Assembly: GCA_013361745.1 (NCBI GenBank)
Contig: JABFXM010000113.1
Location: 1-5,759, forward strand
DNA: 5,759 nt
DNA from: Gemmatimonadaceae bacterium
Lineage (GTDB): Bacteria; Gemmatimonadota; Gemmatimonadetes; Gemmatimonadales; Gemmatimonadaceae
Direction: 5' to 3'
Below, in pieces: positions 1 through 5,585 of this stretch. A program made the translations under genes and the position numbers. Every line of letters begins with the position of its first letter. Position 1 is the first letter of the stretch. Under the pieces are notes generated by a model, which searched no databases, was not told the origin of the DNA, and saw only the letters and a program-made list of their open reading frames with translations.

Positions 1-340
1 GCTCTCGCTGCTCGAGGCACCGGGGAACGACGGGATCTCGTCGACGGCGATGACGGCGAGCGGGGCGACGGTGCTTCTCTTCACGACCGGACGCGGCACG
101 CCGTTAGGCTTCCCGGCTCCGACGGTCAAGATCTCCTCGAACAGCGAGATCGCCGCGAAGAAGCCGCACTGGATCGACTTCAACGCGGGCGCGCTGCTCG
201 ACGGGACGACGACGCCGGAGCAGCTCGCCGACGAGCGCTTCGCGTACATCCTCGACGTCGCGTCGGGTCGGGCGCAGACCAACAACGAGAAGACGGGCCA
301 TCGCGAGATCGCGATCTGGAAGGAAGGGGTGACGCTCTGA
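1..340 (+). CDS. uxaA: Altronate dehydratase (UxaA), C-terminal part only
   Basis: The C-terminal ~112 residues of a UxaA-type altronate dehydratase (EC 4.2.1.7), which removes water from D-altronate to give 2-keto-3-deoxygluconate in the cytoplasm. The reading frame is open from base 2 and ends with TGA at 338-340; the N-terminal SAF domain and most of the catalytic domain lie upstream of the window. Recognisable family stretches are APGNDGISSTAMTASGA near the edge, then LFTTGRGTPLGFPAPTVKIS, then KPHWIDFNAG, and the terminal REIAIWKEGVTL, which matches the usual end of the family, so the 3' end looks intact. An internal ATG at 50 is not the start, because conserved sequence precedes it. The stop overlaps the next start by one base (TGATG), which suggests translational coupling to uxaB. 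The related galactarate dehydratase shares this fold, but the downstream uxaB favours altronate. Confidence 0.93.
   Translation, partial: LSLLEAPGNDGISSTAMTASGATVLLFTTGRGTPLGFPAPTVKISSNSEIAAKKPHWIDFNAGALLDGTTTPEQLADERFAYILDVASGRAQTNNEKTGHREIAIWKEGVTL
102..109 (+). repeat. Octamer CGTTAGGC, first of four same-strand copies (also 2724-2731, 3858-3865, 4563-4570)
   Basis: All four copies lie on the + strand in uxaA, kdgK and twice in uxuA, always in the same codon phase, NCG-TTA-GGC, reading Leu-Gly. They account for every TTA leucine codon I can find in the window's genes. No reverse-complement copy was found. The role is unknown; a polar genome motif is one possibility. Confidence 0.7.
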
Positions 341-1872
341 TGGCGCTCCCACGCCTGACGAAGGCGCTCGTCCGCGACGGCGCGGCTCGCGGCGGCGTGC
401 TACTCCCGTCGTCGACGATGCTCGAGCTGCCCGAGCGCGTCGTGCAGTTCGGCACCGGCGCCTTCCTGCGCGGCTTCGTCGAGTACTTCGTCGACGAGGC
501 GAACCGGAAGGGCATGTTCGGCGGCCGGATCGTCGCCGTCGGCTCGACGGGGAGCGGCCGCGACGCGCGGATCAACGATCAGGACGGGCTCTACACGCTG
601 GTCGCGCGCGGTGTCGCGGATGGCGAGCGCCGTGAGGAGCGGCGCGTAGTCGCGTCGCTGAGTCGCGCGCTCTCGGCGCAATCGGAATGGGACGAGGTGC
701 TCGCGCTGGCGCGGAGCGCCGACCTGCGACTCGTCGTCTCGAACACGACCGAGGTGGGGATCGTGCTCGACGAGAGCGACGCCGCCGAGTCGTCGCCGCC
801 GCGATCGTTCCCCGGCAAGCTGGCGCGCTTCCTCGTCGAGCGCGGGCGCTCGTTCGGGCACGCGACGGGCGCGGGCATCGTCGTCATCCCCTGCGAGCTG
901 ATCGAGCGCAACGGCGCGCGGCTGCGCGAGATAGTGCTCGCGCACACGCGGCGCTGGGGACTCGACGAGTCGGCGCGGTGGATCGAGCAGTCGGTCACCT
1001 TCTGCGACACGCTCGTGGACCGCATCGTCCCCGGCGCGCCGACGGCCGAGGACGCGTCGGCGCTGCGCGGTGCGCTCGGCTACGACGACGCGATGCTCAC
1101 GACCGCGGAGAGCTACCGGCTGTTCGCGATCGAGCGGCCGAAAACGGCGCGGGGCGCGGCCGCGCTCGACGCGCTCGGCGTCACGCGCGCCGACGCTGGA
1201 ATCATCGTCGCCGACGACATCGCGCCCTATCGCGAGCGGAAGGTGCGGCTGCTCAACGGGACGCACACGATCACGGTCCCGCTCGCGCTCCTGCACGGCT
1301 GCGAGACGGTACGCGAGGCGGTGGCGCACGAGGCGGTGGGGCGCTTCGTGCGCCGGGTGCTGTTCGACGAGATCGCGCCGAGCACCGAGGCGCCGGGGGT
1401 CGAGGCGTTCGCGCGCGAGGTGCTGGATCGATTCGCCAATCCCTCGATCCGCCACGCGCTGATCGACATCACGCTGCAGGGGACGATGAAGATGCGCGTG
1501 CGCATCGTGCCGCTGATCGAGCGCTACGCGGCGCGCGGGGGGCGGGCCCCGGCGTCGCTCGCGTTCGGGTTCGCGGCGTATCTGCTGTTCATGCGCGGCG
1601 ACGTGCAGGAGGCGCGTCGCGCGGCGGGCGAGCGCGTCCCGGCGGACGATCACGCCGAGGCGCTGCGCGCGCTGTGGGAGCGGCATGGTGACGCGACGGA
1701 TGCGCCGATCGCGCGGCTCGTGGACGTGGTGTGCGGCGACGAGTCGCTGTGGGGGACGGACCTGCGTCGCGTCGCCGGCTTCGCCGCGGCGGTGACGGAC
1801 GCCCTGACGCGCATGGTGCACGACGGCATTCCCGCCGCGCTCGAGGCGCATCTCGCGGAGGCCACGGTATGA
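340..1872 (+). CDS. uxaB: Tagaturonate reductase / altronate oxidoreductase (UxaB)
   Basis: A 510-residue member of the mannitol dehydrogenase superfamily that reduces D-tagaturonate to D-altronate with NADH (EC 1.1.1.58), the step before UxaA. Residues 34-46 hold the N-terminal nucleotide-binding signature (VVQFGTGAFLRGF). SNTTEVGI (134-141), PCELIERNG (184-192) and TLVDRIVPG (224-232) are all typical of UxaB. The catalytic block ERKVRLLNGTHT places K301, N306 and H309 with the same spacing as the catalytic Lys, Asn and His of mannitol dehydrogenases. Length is slightly above E. coli UxaB (483 aa), mostly through about 20 extra N-terminal residues. The ATG at 340 shares its A with the uxaA stop, and a purine-rich AGGAAGGGG at 321-329 can serve as ribosome binding site. 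Fructuronate reductase UxuB belongs to the same superfamily, but these motifs and the adjacent uxaA favour UxaB. Activity on both keto-sugars cannot be excluded. Confidence 0.94.
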   Translation: MALPRLTKALVRDGAARGGVLLPSSTMLELPERVVQFGTGAFLRGFVEYFVDEANRKGMFGGRIVAVGSTGSGRDARINDQDGLYTLVARGVADGERREERRVVASLSRALSAQSEWDEVLALARSADLRLVVSNTTEVGIVLDESDAAESSPPRSFPGKLARFLVERGRSFGHATGAGIVVIPCELIERNGARLREIVLAHTRRWGLDESARWIEQSVTFCDTLVDRIVPGAPTAEDASALRGALGYDDAMLTTAESYRLFAIERPKTARGAAALDALGVTRADAGIIVADDIAPYRERKVRLLNGTHTITVPLALLHGCETVREAVAHEAVGRFVRRVLFDEIAPSTEAPGVEAFAREVLDRFANPSIRHALIDITLQGTMKMRVRIVPLIERYAARGGRAPASLAFGFAAYLLFMRGDVQEARRAAGERVPADDHAEALRALWERHGDATDAPIARLVDVVCGDESLWGTDLRRVAGFAAAVTDALTRMVHDGIPAALEAHLAEATV

Positions 1873-2549
1873 CGAAGACGCAGGCGCCGGCGCGGACGCG
1901 ACAGGCGCTCACCGAGGAGATCATCGCCTGCGGCGCGATCGCGGTGGTGCGATTGAAGAGCCCCGACGGCGTGCTGCGCGCGGTCGAGGCGATCCGCGAG
2001 GGCGGGGTGCGGGCGATCGAGCTGACGATGACGACCCCCGGTGCCGTGGAGCTGATGACGCAGGTGCGCCGCGCGTTCGGGGACGACGTGCTCGCCGGGA
2101 TCGGCTCGGTGCTCGACGTCGAGCAGGCGCGGCGCGCGGTGGACGCGGGAGCGCGCTACGTGGTGAGCCCCGTGTTCCGGCGCGCGGTGATGGACGAGGC
2201 GCACCGGCTCGGCGTGCCGGCGATGCCGGCGGGGTTCACGCCGACGGAGATCCTCGACGCGCACGAGGCGGGAGCCGACATCGTGAAGATCACCCCGGCG
2301 GAGGTCCTCGGCCCGGCGTTCATCAAGGGCGTGCTGGCGCCGATGCCCTTCCTGCGACTGATGCCGACGGGCGGGGTGACGACGGAGAACGTCGGCGAGT
2401 GGCTGCGTGCGGGCGCGGTCGCGGTGGGAGTGGGGAGCGCGCTGGTCGACGCGAAGCTCGTCGCAGCGGGCGAGTTCGCGACGCTCACCGAGCGCGCGCG
2501 GCGGATGGTGGCCGGGGTGGAACAGGCGCGGCGCGGAGGGGCGCGGTGA
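1869..2549 (+). CDS. eda: 2-dehydro-3-deoxy-phosphogluconate (KDPG) / 4-hydroxy-2-oxoglutarate aldolase
   Basis: A 226-residue class I aldolase of the Eda family (EC 4.1.2.14), which splits KDPG into pyruvate and glyceraldehyde-3-phosphate, the last step of this pathway. The fold is a single TIM barrel. K140 in ADIVKITPAE is the expected Schiff-base lysine. E51 in RAIELTMTTPGA corresponds to E. coli Glu45. MPTGGV (165-170) and GVGSALV (187-193) form the phosphate-binding loops. The E. coli Arg49 position is Thr (T55) and the Thr73 position is Ser (S80), as far as hand alignment shows, so substrate handling may differ. The start at 1869 was chosen because its ATGA overlaps the uxaB stop and GGAGG at 1857-1861 sits 7 nt upstream; the open frame further upstream is read-through into uxaB. 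The family also acts on unphosphorylated or galactonate-derived analogues, but the adjacent KDG kinase argues for KDPG. Confidence 0.93.
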   Translation: MTKTQAPARTRQALTEEIIACGAIAVVRLKSPDGVLRAVEAIREGGVRAIELTMTTPGAVELMTQVRRAFGDDVLAGIGSVLDVEQARRAVDAGARYVVSPVFRRAVMDEAHRLGVPAMPAGFTPTEILDAHEAGADIVKITPAEVLGPAFIKGVLAPMPFLRLMPTGGVTTENVGEWLRAGAVAVGVGSALVDAKLVAAGEFATLTERARRMVAGVEQARRGGAR

Positions 2550-3541
2550 AGCGCGTCGTCAGCTTCGGCGAGATCATGCTGCGGCTCTCGCCGCCGGGGC
2601 ACGAGCGCTTCTTCCAGTCGCCGGAACTGCGCACGTACTTCGGCGGAAGCGAAGCGAACGTCGCGGTGAGCCTGGCGCACTTCGGGGTGCGGAGCGACTA
2701 CGTGACGCGCGTGCCCGCCAACGCGTTAGGCGATGGGGCGGTGCGCGCGCTGCGCGCCGAGGGCGTCGGCGTCGAGCACGTGGTGCGCGGCGGCTCGCGG
2801 CTCGGGCTCTACTTCGTCGAGTCAGGGGCGGATCTGCGGCCGATGCGCGTGGTGTACGACCGCGCGGGCTCGGCGTTCGCACAGCTCGATCCCGCCGGGA
2901 TCGACTGGGCCGCCGTGCTAACGGGAGCCGACTGGCTGCACCTCTCGGGGATCACGCCGGCGTTGGGCGACGGGCCGGCGCGTGCGGCGCAGGAGGCGGC
3001 GACAGCGGCGCGCGGGATCGGCGCGACGGTGAGCCTCGACCTCAACTACCGGCCGGCGCTCTGGGCCGGCCGGGATCCGAGCGCGCTGATCCGTCCCCTA
3101 GCCGAGTCGGCCGATGTCCTCATCGCGAACCCCGGCGCGGTGGACGCGATGCTCGACATCCGGGTCGACGGCGCGCTCGAGTGGGAGAAGCGACTCACCG
3201 CGATCGCGGCGCGGGTGCACGAGGAGCTCGGCTGCGGTCAGGTCGCGATGACGCATCGCGAGGTGCTCTCCGCGAGCGAGCATGGCTGGAGCGCGGCGCT
3301 GTACGAGGCGACCGGAAAGAATGCGCACGCGAGCCGTCGCTACCAGGTGCGGATCGTCGACCGCGTCGGCGGCGGCGACAGCTTCGCGGCGGCGCTGATC
3401 TTCGCGCGGTCGAGCGGGCGGGCGGGGCTGGACGCCGTTCGCTTCGCGACGGCGGCGAGCGCACTCAAGCTGACGATCCCGGGCGACTTCAACCGCGTGT
3501 CGGTGGAGGAGGTGGATCGCCTGCTGGAGGCGAGCGGATGA
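2546..3541 (+). CDS. kdgK: 2-dehydro-3-deoxygluconate (KDG) kinase, PfkB family
   Basis: A 331-residue sugar kinase of the PfkB/ribokinase family that phosphorylates KDG to KDPG with ATP (EC 2.7.1.45), linking the two dehydratases to the aldolase. The N-terminus FGEIMLRLSPPG is characteristic of KDG kinases, followed by the PfkB glycine motif GGSEANVAVSLA (33-44). The second PfkB signature is DRVGGGDSFAAAL (272-284), with D278 as the predicted catalytic base. The start is GTG at 2546: its GTGA overlaps the eda stop by 4 nt, GGAGG lies at 2535-2539, and translation from there gives the normal N-terminus. The ATGs at 2399 and 2407 lie inside eda and are not used. Odd point: the usual acidic NxxE motif near the active site reads N195-P-G-A198, so the Mg-associated glutamate is absent. 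A related fructokinase-like specificity is possible, but context favours KDG. Confidence 0.92.
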   Translation: MKRVVSFGEIMLRLSPPGHERFFQSPELRTYFGGSEANVAVSLAHFGVRSDYVTRVPANALGDGAVRALRAEGVGVEHVVRGGSRLGLYFVESGADLRPMRVVYDRAGSAFAQLDPAGIDWAAVLTGADWLHLSGITPALGDGPARAAQEAATAARGIGATVSLDLNYRPALWAGRDPSALIRPLAESADVLIANPGAVDAMLDIRVDGALEWEKRLTAIAARVHEELGCGQVAMTHREVLSASEHGWSAALYEATGKNAHASRRYQVRIVDRVGGGDSFAAALIFARSSGRAGLDAVRFATAASALKLTIPGDFNRVSVEEVDRLLEASG

Positions 3542-3570
3542 CGCGGTCGGCGCACTACGTCGAGGAGTGA
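3538..3570 (+). CDS. Candidate 10-codon coupling mini-ORF between kdgK and uxuA
   Basis: The frame encodes MTRSAHYVEE. Its ATGA overlaps the kdgK stop by 4 nt, a GGAGG at 3526-3530 lies 7 nt upstream, and its TGA is 4 nt before the uxuA ATG. Its last codons (GAG GAG, 3562-3567) form the uxuA Shine-Dalgarno. This matches the layout of the real junctions in the operon, so ribosomes leaving kdgK could re-initiate here and be delivered to uxuA. It could equally be the trace of a lost gene or chance. No function for the peptide is claimed. Confidence 0.3.
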   Translation: MTRSAHYVEE

Positions 3571-3574
3571 ACGA

Positions 3575-4648
3575 ATGCAGATGACCTTTCGCTGGTACGG
3601 GATCGACGATCCCGTCTCGCTGCGGAACATCGGGCAGATCCCCGGGGTGCGCGGCGTCGTCAGCGCGCTCTACGACGTCCCCGTGGGCGAGGCGTGGCCG
3701 CTCGACCGGCTGACGCGGCTCGCCGAGCGGATCGACGACGCGGGGCTGCGCTTCACGGTGGTCGAGAGCATCCCCGTGCACGAGGACATCAAGCTCGGCC
3801 GCCCGACGCGCGACCGGCTCGCCGACCAGTACGCGGAGAGCATCCGCGCGATGGGAACGTTAGGCATCCCGGTGCTCTGCTACAACTTCATGCCGATCTT
3901 CGACTGGACGCGCACCGACCTCGCGATGCCGCTCCCCGACGGATCGACCGCGCTCGCCTACGACGACGCGGCGCTCGCGCGGATCGACCTCTCGCGCGGC
4001 ACCGGCGATCTCCCCGGCTGGGCCGCCGCCTACGACGGCCCGACGCTCGCGGCGCTGCTCGCCGCCTATCGCGACGTGGACGACGAGCGGCTCTGGGAGA
4101 ACCTCGCCTGGTTGCTCGAGCGCGTCGTTCCCGTGGCCGAGAGCGTGAACGTGAAGATGGCGATCCACCCCGACGATCCACCGTGGTCGATCTTCGGGCT
4201 GCCACGCATCGTCACCGATGGCCCCGCGCTCGAGCGCCTCGTGAAGCTCGTCGACAGCCCGTCGAACGGCGTCACCTTCTGCACGGGCTCCCTCGGTGCC
4301 GATCCAGCGAACGATCTGCCGGCGATGGTGCGCCGGCTCGGCGAGATGCAGCGCATCAACTTCATGCACTGCCGGAACGTGAAGATCACCGGCCCGCGGC
4401 GCTTTCACGAAAGTCCGCACCCCACCGCGCTCGGCGACGTCGACATGGCGGGGGTGATGCGCGCGCTGCACGACACCGGCTTCACCGGCCCGATGCGACC
4501 CGACCACGGCCGGATGATCTGGGGGGAGCGCGGCCGGCCCGGCTATGGGCTGCACGATCGCGCGTTAGGCGCGACGTACCTGCAGGGGTTGTGGGAGGGG
4601 ATCGCGGTGGCGAGGAACCAGGGGTCAGGGGTCGGGGGCCAGGGGTAA
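3575..4648 (+). CDS. uxuA: Mannonate dehydratase (UxuA)
   Basis: A 357-residue UxuA-type mannonate dehydratase (EC 4.2.1.8), a TIM-barrel metalloenzyme that converts D-mannonate to KDG, feeding the same kinase as altronate. Hallmarks are FRWYG..DPVSL at the N-terminus, VVESIPVHEDIK (62-73), CYNFMPIFDWTRTDL (102-116) and AIHPDDPP (196-203). H198, C236 (in TFCTGSLG), H265 (in NFMHCRNVK) and D310 (in MRPDHGR) correspond to the divalent-metal ligands known in characterised UxuA. Compared with E. coli UxuA (394 aa) the protein is shorter, chiefly around residues 138-155, where an E. coli helical segment is missing. ATG 3575 is preferred over ATG 3581 because GAGGAG at 3562-3567 is 7 nt upstream. 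The last ~10 residues (QGSGVGGQG tail) are encoded by a G-rich repeat and are probably not native family sequence. No fructuronate reductase is adjacent. Confidence 0.95.
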   Translation: MQMTFRWYGIDDPVSLRNIGQIPGVRGVVSALYDVPVGEAWPLDRLTRLAERIDDAGLRFTVVESIPVHEDIKLGRPTRDRLADQYAESIRAMGTLGIPVLCYNFMPIFDWTRTDLAMPLPDGSTALAYDDAALARIDLSRGTGDLPGWAAAYDGPTLAALLAAYRDVDDERLWENLAWLLERVVPVAESVNVKMAIHPDDPPWSIFGLPRIVTDGPALERLVKLVDSPSNGVTFCTGSLGADPANDLPAMVRRLGEMQRINFMHCRNVKITGPRRFHESPHPTALGDVDMAGVMRALHDTGFTGPMRPDHGRMIWGERGRPGYGLHDRALGATYLQGLWEGIAVARNQGSGVGGQG

Positions 4649-4746
4649 GGGCTCGGCAGACAGGGGAGATGGGACGAGGGAGGGCCGTTTGGCCACTCCC
4701 TCGTTCCGCATCCGGCTGACCCCTGACCCCCGACCCCCGGCCCCTG
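4619..4746. repeat. Nested inverted repeat with G-quadruplex arms at a convergent gene end
   Basis: The outer arms 4619-4649 and 4716-4746 are imperfect inverted copies (27 of 31 positions match by hand). The left arm has + strand G-runs G4-TCA-G4-TC-G5-CCA-G4 at 4621-4645. The right arm has C-runs C4-TGA-C5-GA-C5-GG-C4 at 4720-4744, so G-runs on the - strand. Both satisfy the classical G-quadruplex pattern, each on the sense strand of the gene that ends there. A further partial unit, C4-TCA-C5, lies at 4756-4767, before the DUF4142 stop. The inner part holds a separate strong hairpin. The repeat resembles the C-rich tract at 5628-5663, so it appears to be dispersed. Confidence 0.8.
4671..4707. 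terminator. Strong inner hairpin, likely bidirectional transcription terminator
   Basis: The stem pairs ACGAGGGAG+GGCC (4674-4686) with GGCC+A bulge+CTCCCTCGT (4691-4704), closed by a GTTT loop. The base can be extended by three pairs, including one G-U. It lies 22 nt after the uxuA stop, between convergent genes, which is where a shared terminator is expected. There is no T-tract on either side, so it is not a textbook intrinsic terminator; it may act together with the G-rich outer arms or protect mRNA ends. Confidence 0.6.
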
Positions 4747-4774
4747 CGTCAGCGACCCCTCACCCCCGAGTTCC

Positions 4775-5353
4775 TCAGCTCTTCCGCTCGTCGAGGAGCT
4801 TCTGCGCCGCCATCATGTGACCCTGGAACGCGGGCGCGACGGTGGTCTCGAGGTTCTTGAGCTCCTCGTTCTGCGTCGCGGGGAGCAGGGTGCCCTTCAC
4901 CGCGTCGAGCACCGCCTTGTGGAAGTCGACTTCGTGCTGGAGGAAGACGCGGTCGAACTCGGCCCCCTTCGCGTGCTTCAGCTCGCGCAGCGCCTTCAGG
5001 TGCGCCTGGTAGAGCGCGAAGTCCTTGCCCGGCGGGGTCGGCGTGACCTTGAGCTTCGCCGCGAGGTCGCGCCCCTGCTGGCGGACGACGGTGTGGTCGT
5101 GGACGAGCATCTTCCCGAAGTCGCGCACCTCCTTCGTCGTCCCCTTCTTCGCCGCGATGCGGCCCGTCTCGATGTCCCAGCTGTTCGCGGCGTCGAAGAT
5201 GGCGACGATGGTCGGATCGTCGATCGCCGGCTTCGCCGATGCGGCGGGGGCGGATGAGCCTTCCGCGCGTCCCTGGGCCCCGAGCAGCAGCGGGGTGATG
5301 GTCAGGGCGGCGGCGATCGCCGCGCCTCGGAAGGTGAGCGTGACCCTCTGCAT
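4775..5353 (-). CDS. Exported DUF4142 family protein
   Basis: A 192-residue protein of the DUF4142 family, predicted helical-bundle (ferritin-like) proteins of the bacterial envelope with no firmly established biochemical role. Residues 1-27 look like a Sec signal peptide: MQRVTLTFRG, then a hydrophobic Ala/Leu stretch, ending near LLLGAQG. A short Ala/Ser/Pro linker follows, and the mature domain begins around residue 45. Family-typical blocks are MLVHDHTVV (82-90), GAEFDRVFLQHEVDFHKAVLDAV (130-152) and APAFQGHMMAAQKL near the C-terminus, with H85, H87, H140, H145 and H179 as the notable histidines. ATG at 5353 is the start because AGGAG lies 7 nt upstream (complement of 5361-5365), the signal peptide begins there, and a good promoter lies further upstream. 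The frame stays open to 5563, but that extension would cross the promoter. The gene is monocistronic here and convergent to the uronate operon. Confidence 0.85.
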   Translation of the reverse strand: MQRVTLTFRGAAIAAALTITPLLLGAQGRAEGSSAPAASAKPAIDDPTIVAIFDAANSWDIETGRIAAKKGTTKEVRDFGKMLVHDHTVVRQQGRDLAAKLKVTPTPPGKDFALYQAHLKALRELKHAKGAEFDRVFLQHEVDFHKAVLDAVKGTLLPATQNEELKNLETTVAPAFQGHMMAAQKLLDERKS

Positions 5354-5417
5354 GAACGTGCTCCTGTTGGAGAAAGTGGCGACCTCGCGCGCCGGCGGCG
5401 CCTCCGGTCGTTCCCGG

Positions 5418-5446
5418 AGCATACGAGCGGGTCCGTAATTTGTCAA
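5418..5446 (-). promoter_or_regulatory. Sigma70-like promoter for the DUF4142 gene
   Basis: On the - strand a perfect -35 box TTGACA (5446-5441) is followed by a 17-bp spacer and a -10 box TATGCT (5423-5418). Predicted transcription start is about 5411, giving a leader of roughly 58 nt before the ATG at 5353. The AT-rich stretch 5447-5465 sits just upstream of the -35 and could act as an UP element. Confidence 0.75.
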
Positions 5447-5459
5447 TATTTTCTTTGAC
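5442..5459. promoter_or_regulatory. Candidate operator, inverted repeat GTCAA-N8-TTGAC
   Basis: Half-sites GTCAA (5442-5446) and TTGAC (5455-5459) are perfect inverted copies in an AT-rich island (about 5436-5467) that stands out from the GC-rich surroundings. The left half-site is part of the DUF4142 -35 box, so a bound protein would block that promoter. The adjacent truncated regulator gene at 5517 suggests an ancestral autoregulatory site, but this is inference. The half-sites may instead be two back-to-back -35 boxes. Confidence 0.35.
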
Positions 5460-5462
5460 TTA

Positions 5463-5491
5463 TTGTTCGCGGACCGTTCCGGTGCTATTCT
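5463..5491 (+). promoter_or_regulatory. Possible + strand promoter for the gene at 5517
   Basis: A weak -35 TTGTTC (5463-5468) lies 17 bp before TATTCT (5486-5491), which is preceded by TGC as in an extended -10. A better -35, TTGACT (5455-5460), has no -10 at proper spacing. The ribosome binding site GGAGG (5508-5512) and ATG follow. The -10 lies between an inverted pair TCCGG (5478-5482) and CCGGA (5493-5497). Confidence 0.4.
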
Positions 5492-5516
5492 TCCGGAGGC
5501 CGCGACGGGAGGGACG

Positions 5517-5585
5517 ATGAGCTGGTGGACGCGACATTTCGGCGGGACGACCCGGGGGCGCATCGTCGCGCTGCTCCGGCGCGCC
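5517..5585 (+). pseudogene. Remnant 5' end of a winged-helix (ArsR/MarR-like) regulator gene
   Basis: Codons 1-23 have the W-W-x-R-x-F-G-x-T-T-R-G-R-I-V-A-L-L-R-R pattern with which many winged-helix regulators open their first helix. The expected continuation (a turn, then recognition helix of the type VDELA...TDNAVR..L) is absent; after codon 23 the sequence changes to unrelated low-complexity sequence. The promoter region, ribosome binding site and start remain. This suggests a deletion that removed the rest of the gene and brought the downstream cupin gene close. It is recognition by pattern only, and the segment is still in frame with the cupin. Confidence 0.45.

Noticed and set aside
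687..1691. Long + strand open frame in another phase within uxaB
   Set aside because: Ala/Arg-rich composition without motifs; it is an artefact of high GC content.
400..1851. Long open frame on the - strand opposite uxaB (483 codons)
   Set aside because: It is Arg-rich, has no recognisable motifs, and is the shadow expected from GC-rich codon use in uxaB.
2407..3570. + strand frame running through kdgK and ending with the mini-ORF
   Set aside because: Its body is Arg/Gly-rich shadow of kdgK; only the last 10 codons have start and ribosome-binding signals, and they are reported separately.
3098..3781. - strand frame across the kdgK-uxuA junction
   Set aside because: Antisense shadow with no family resemblance and no start signals.
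3860..4555. - strand frame opposite uxuA
   Set aside because: Antisense shadow of the well-supported uxuA.
4619..4767. CRISPR array or insertion-sequence ends for the G/C-rich repeats
   Set aside because: Units are short, degenerate and without regular spacers, and no transposase or target duplication is visible.
4817..5257. + strand frame opposite the DUF4142 gene
   Set aside because: The - strand frame has a signal peptide, promoter, ribosome binding site and family blocks, so this one is the shadow.
5354..5563. N-terminal extension of the DUF4142 protein to an upstream ATG
   Set aside because: It would cover the predicted promoter and the divergent gene start, and would bury the signal peptide in the middle of the protein.
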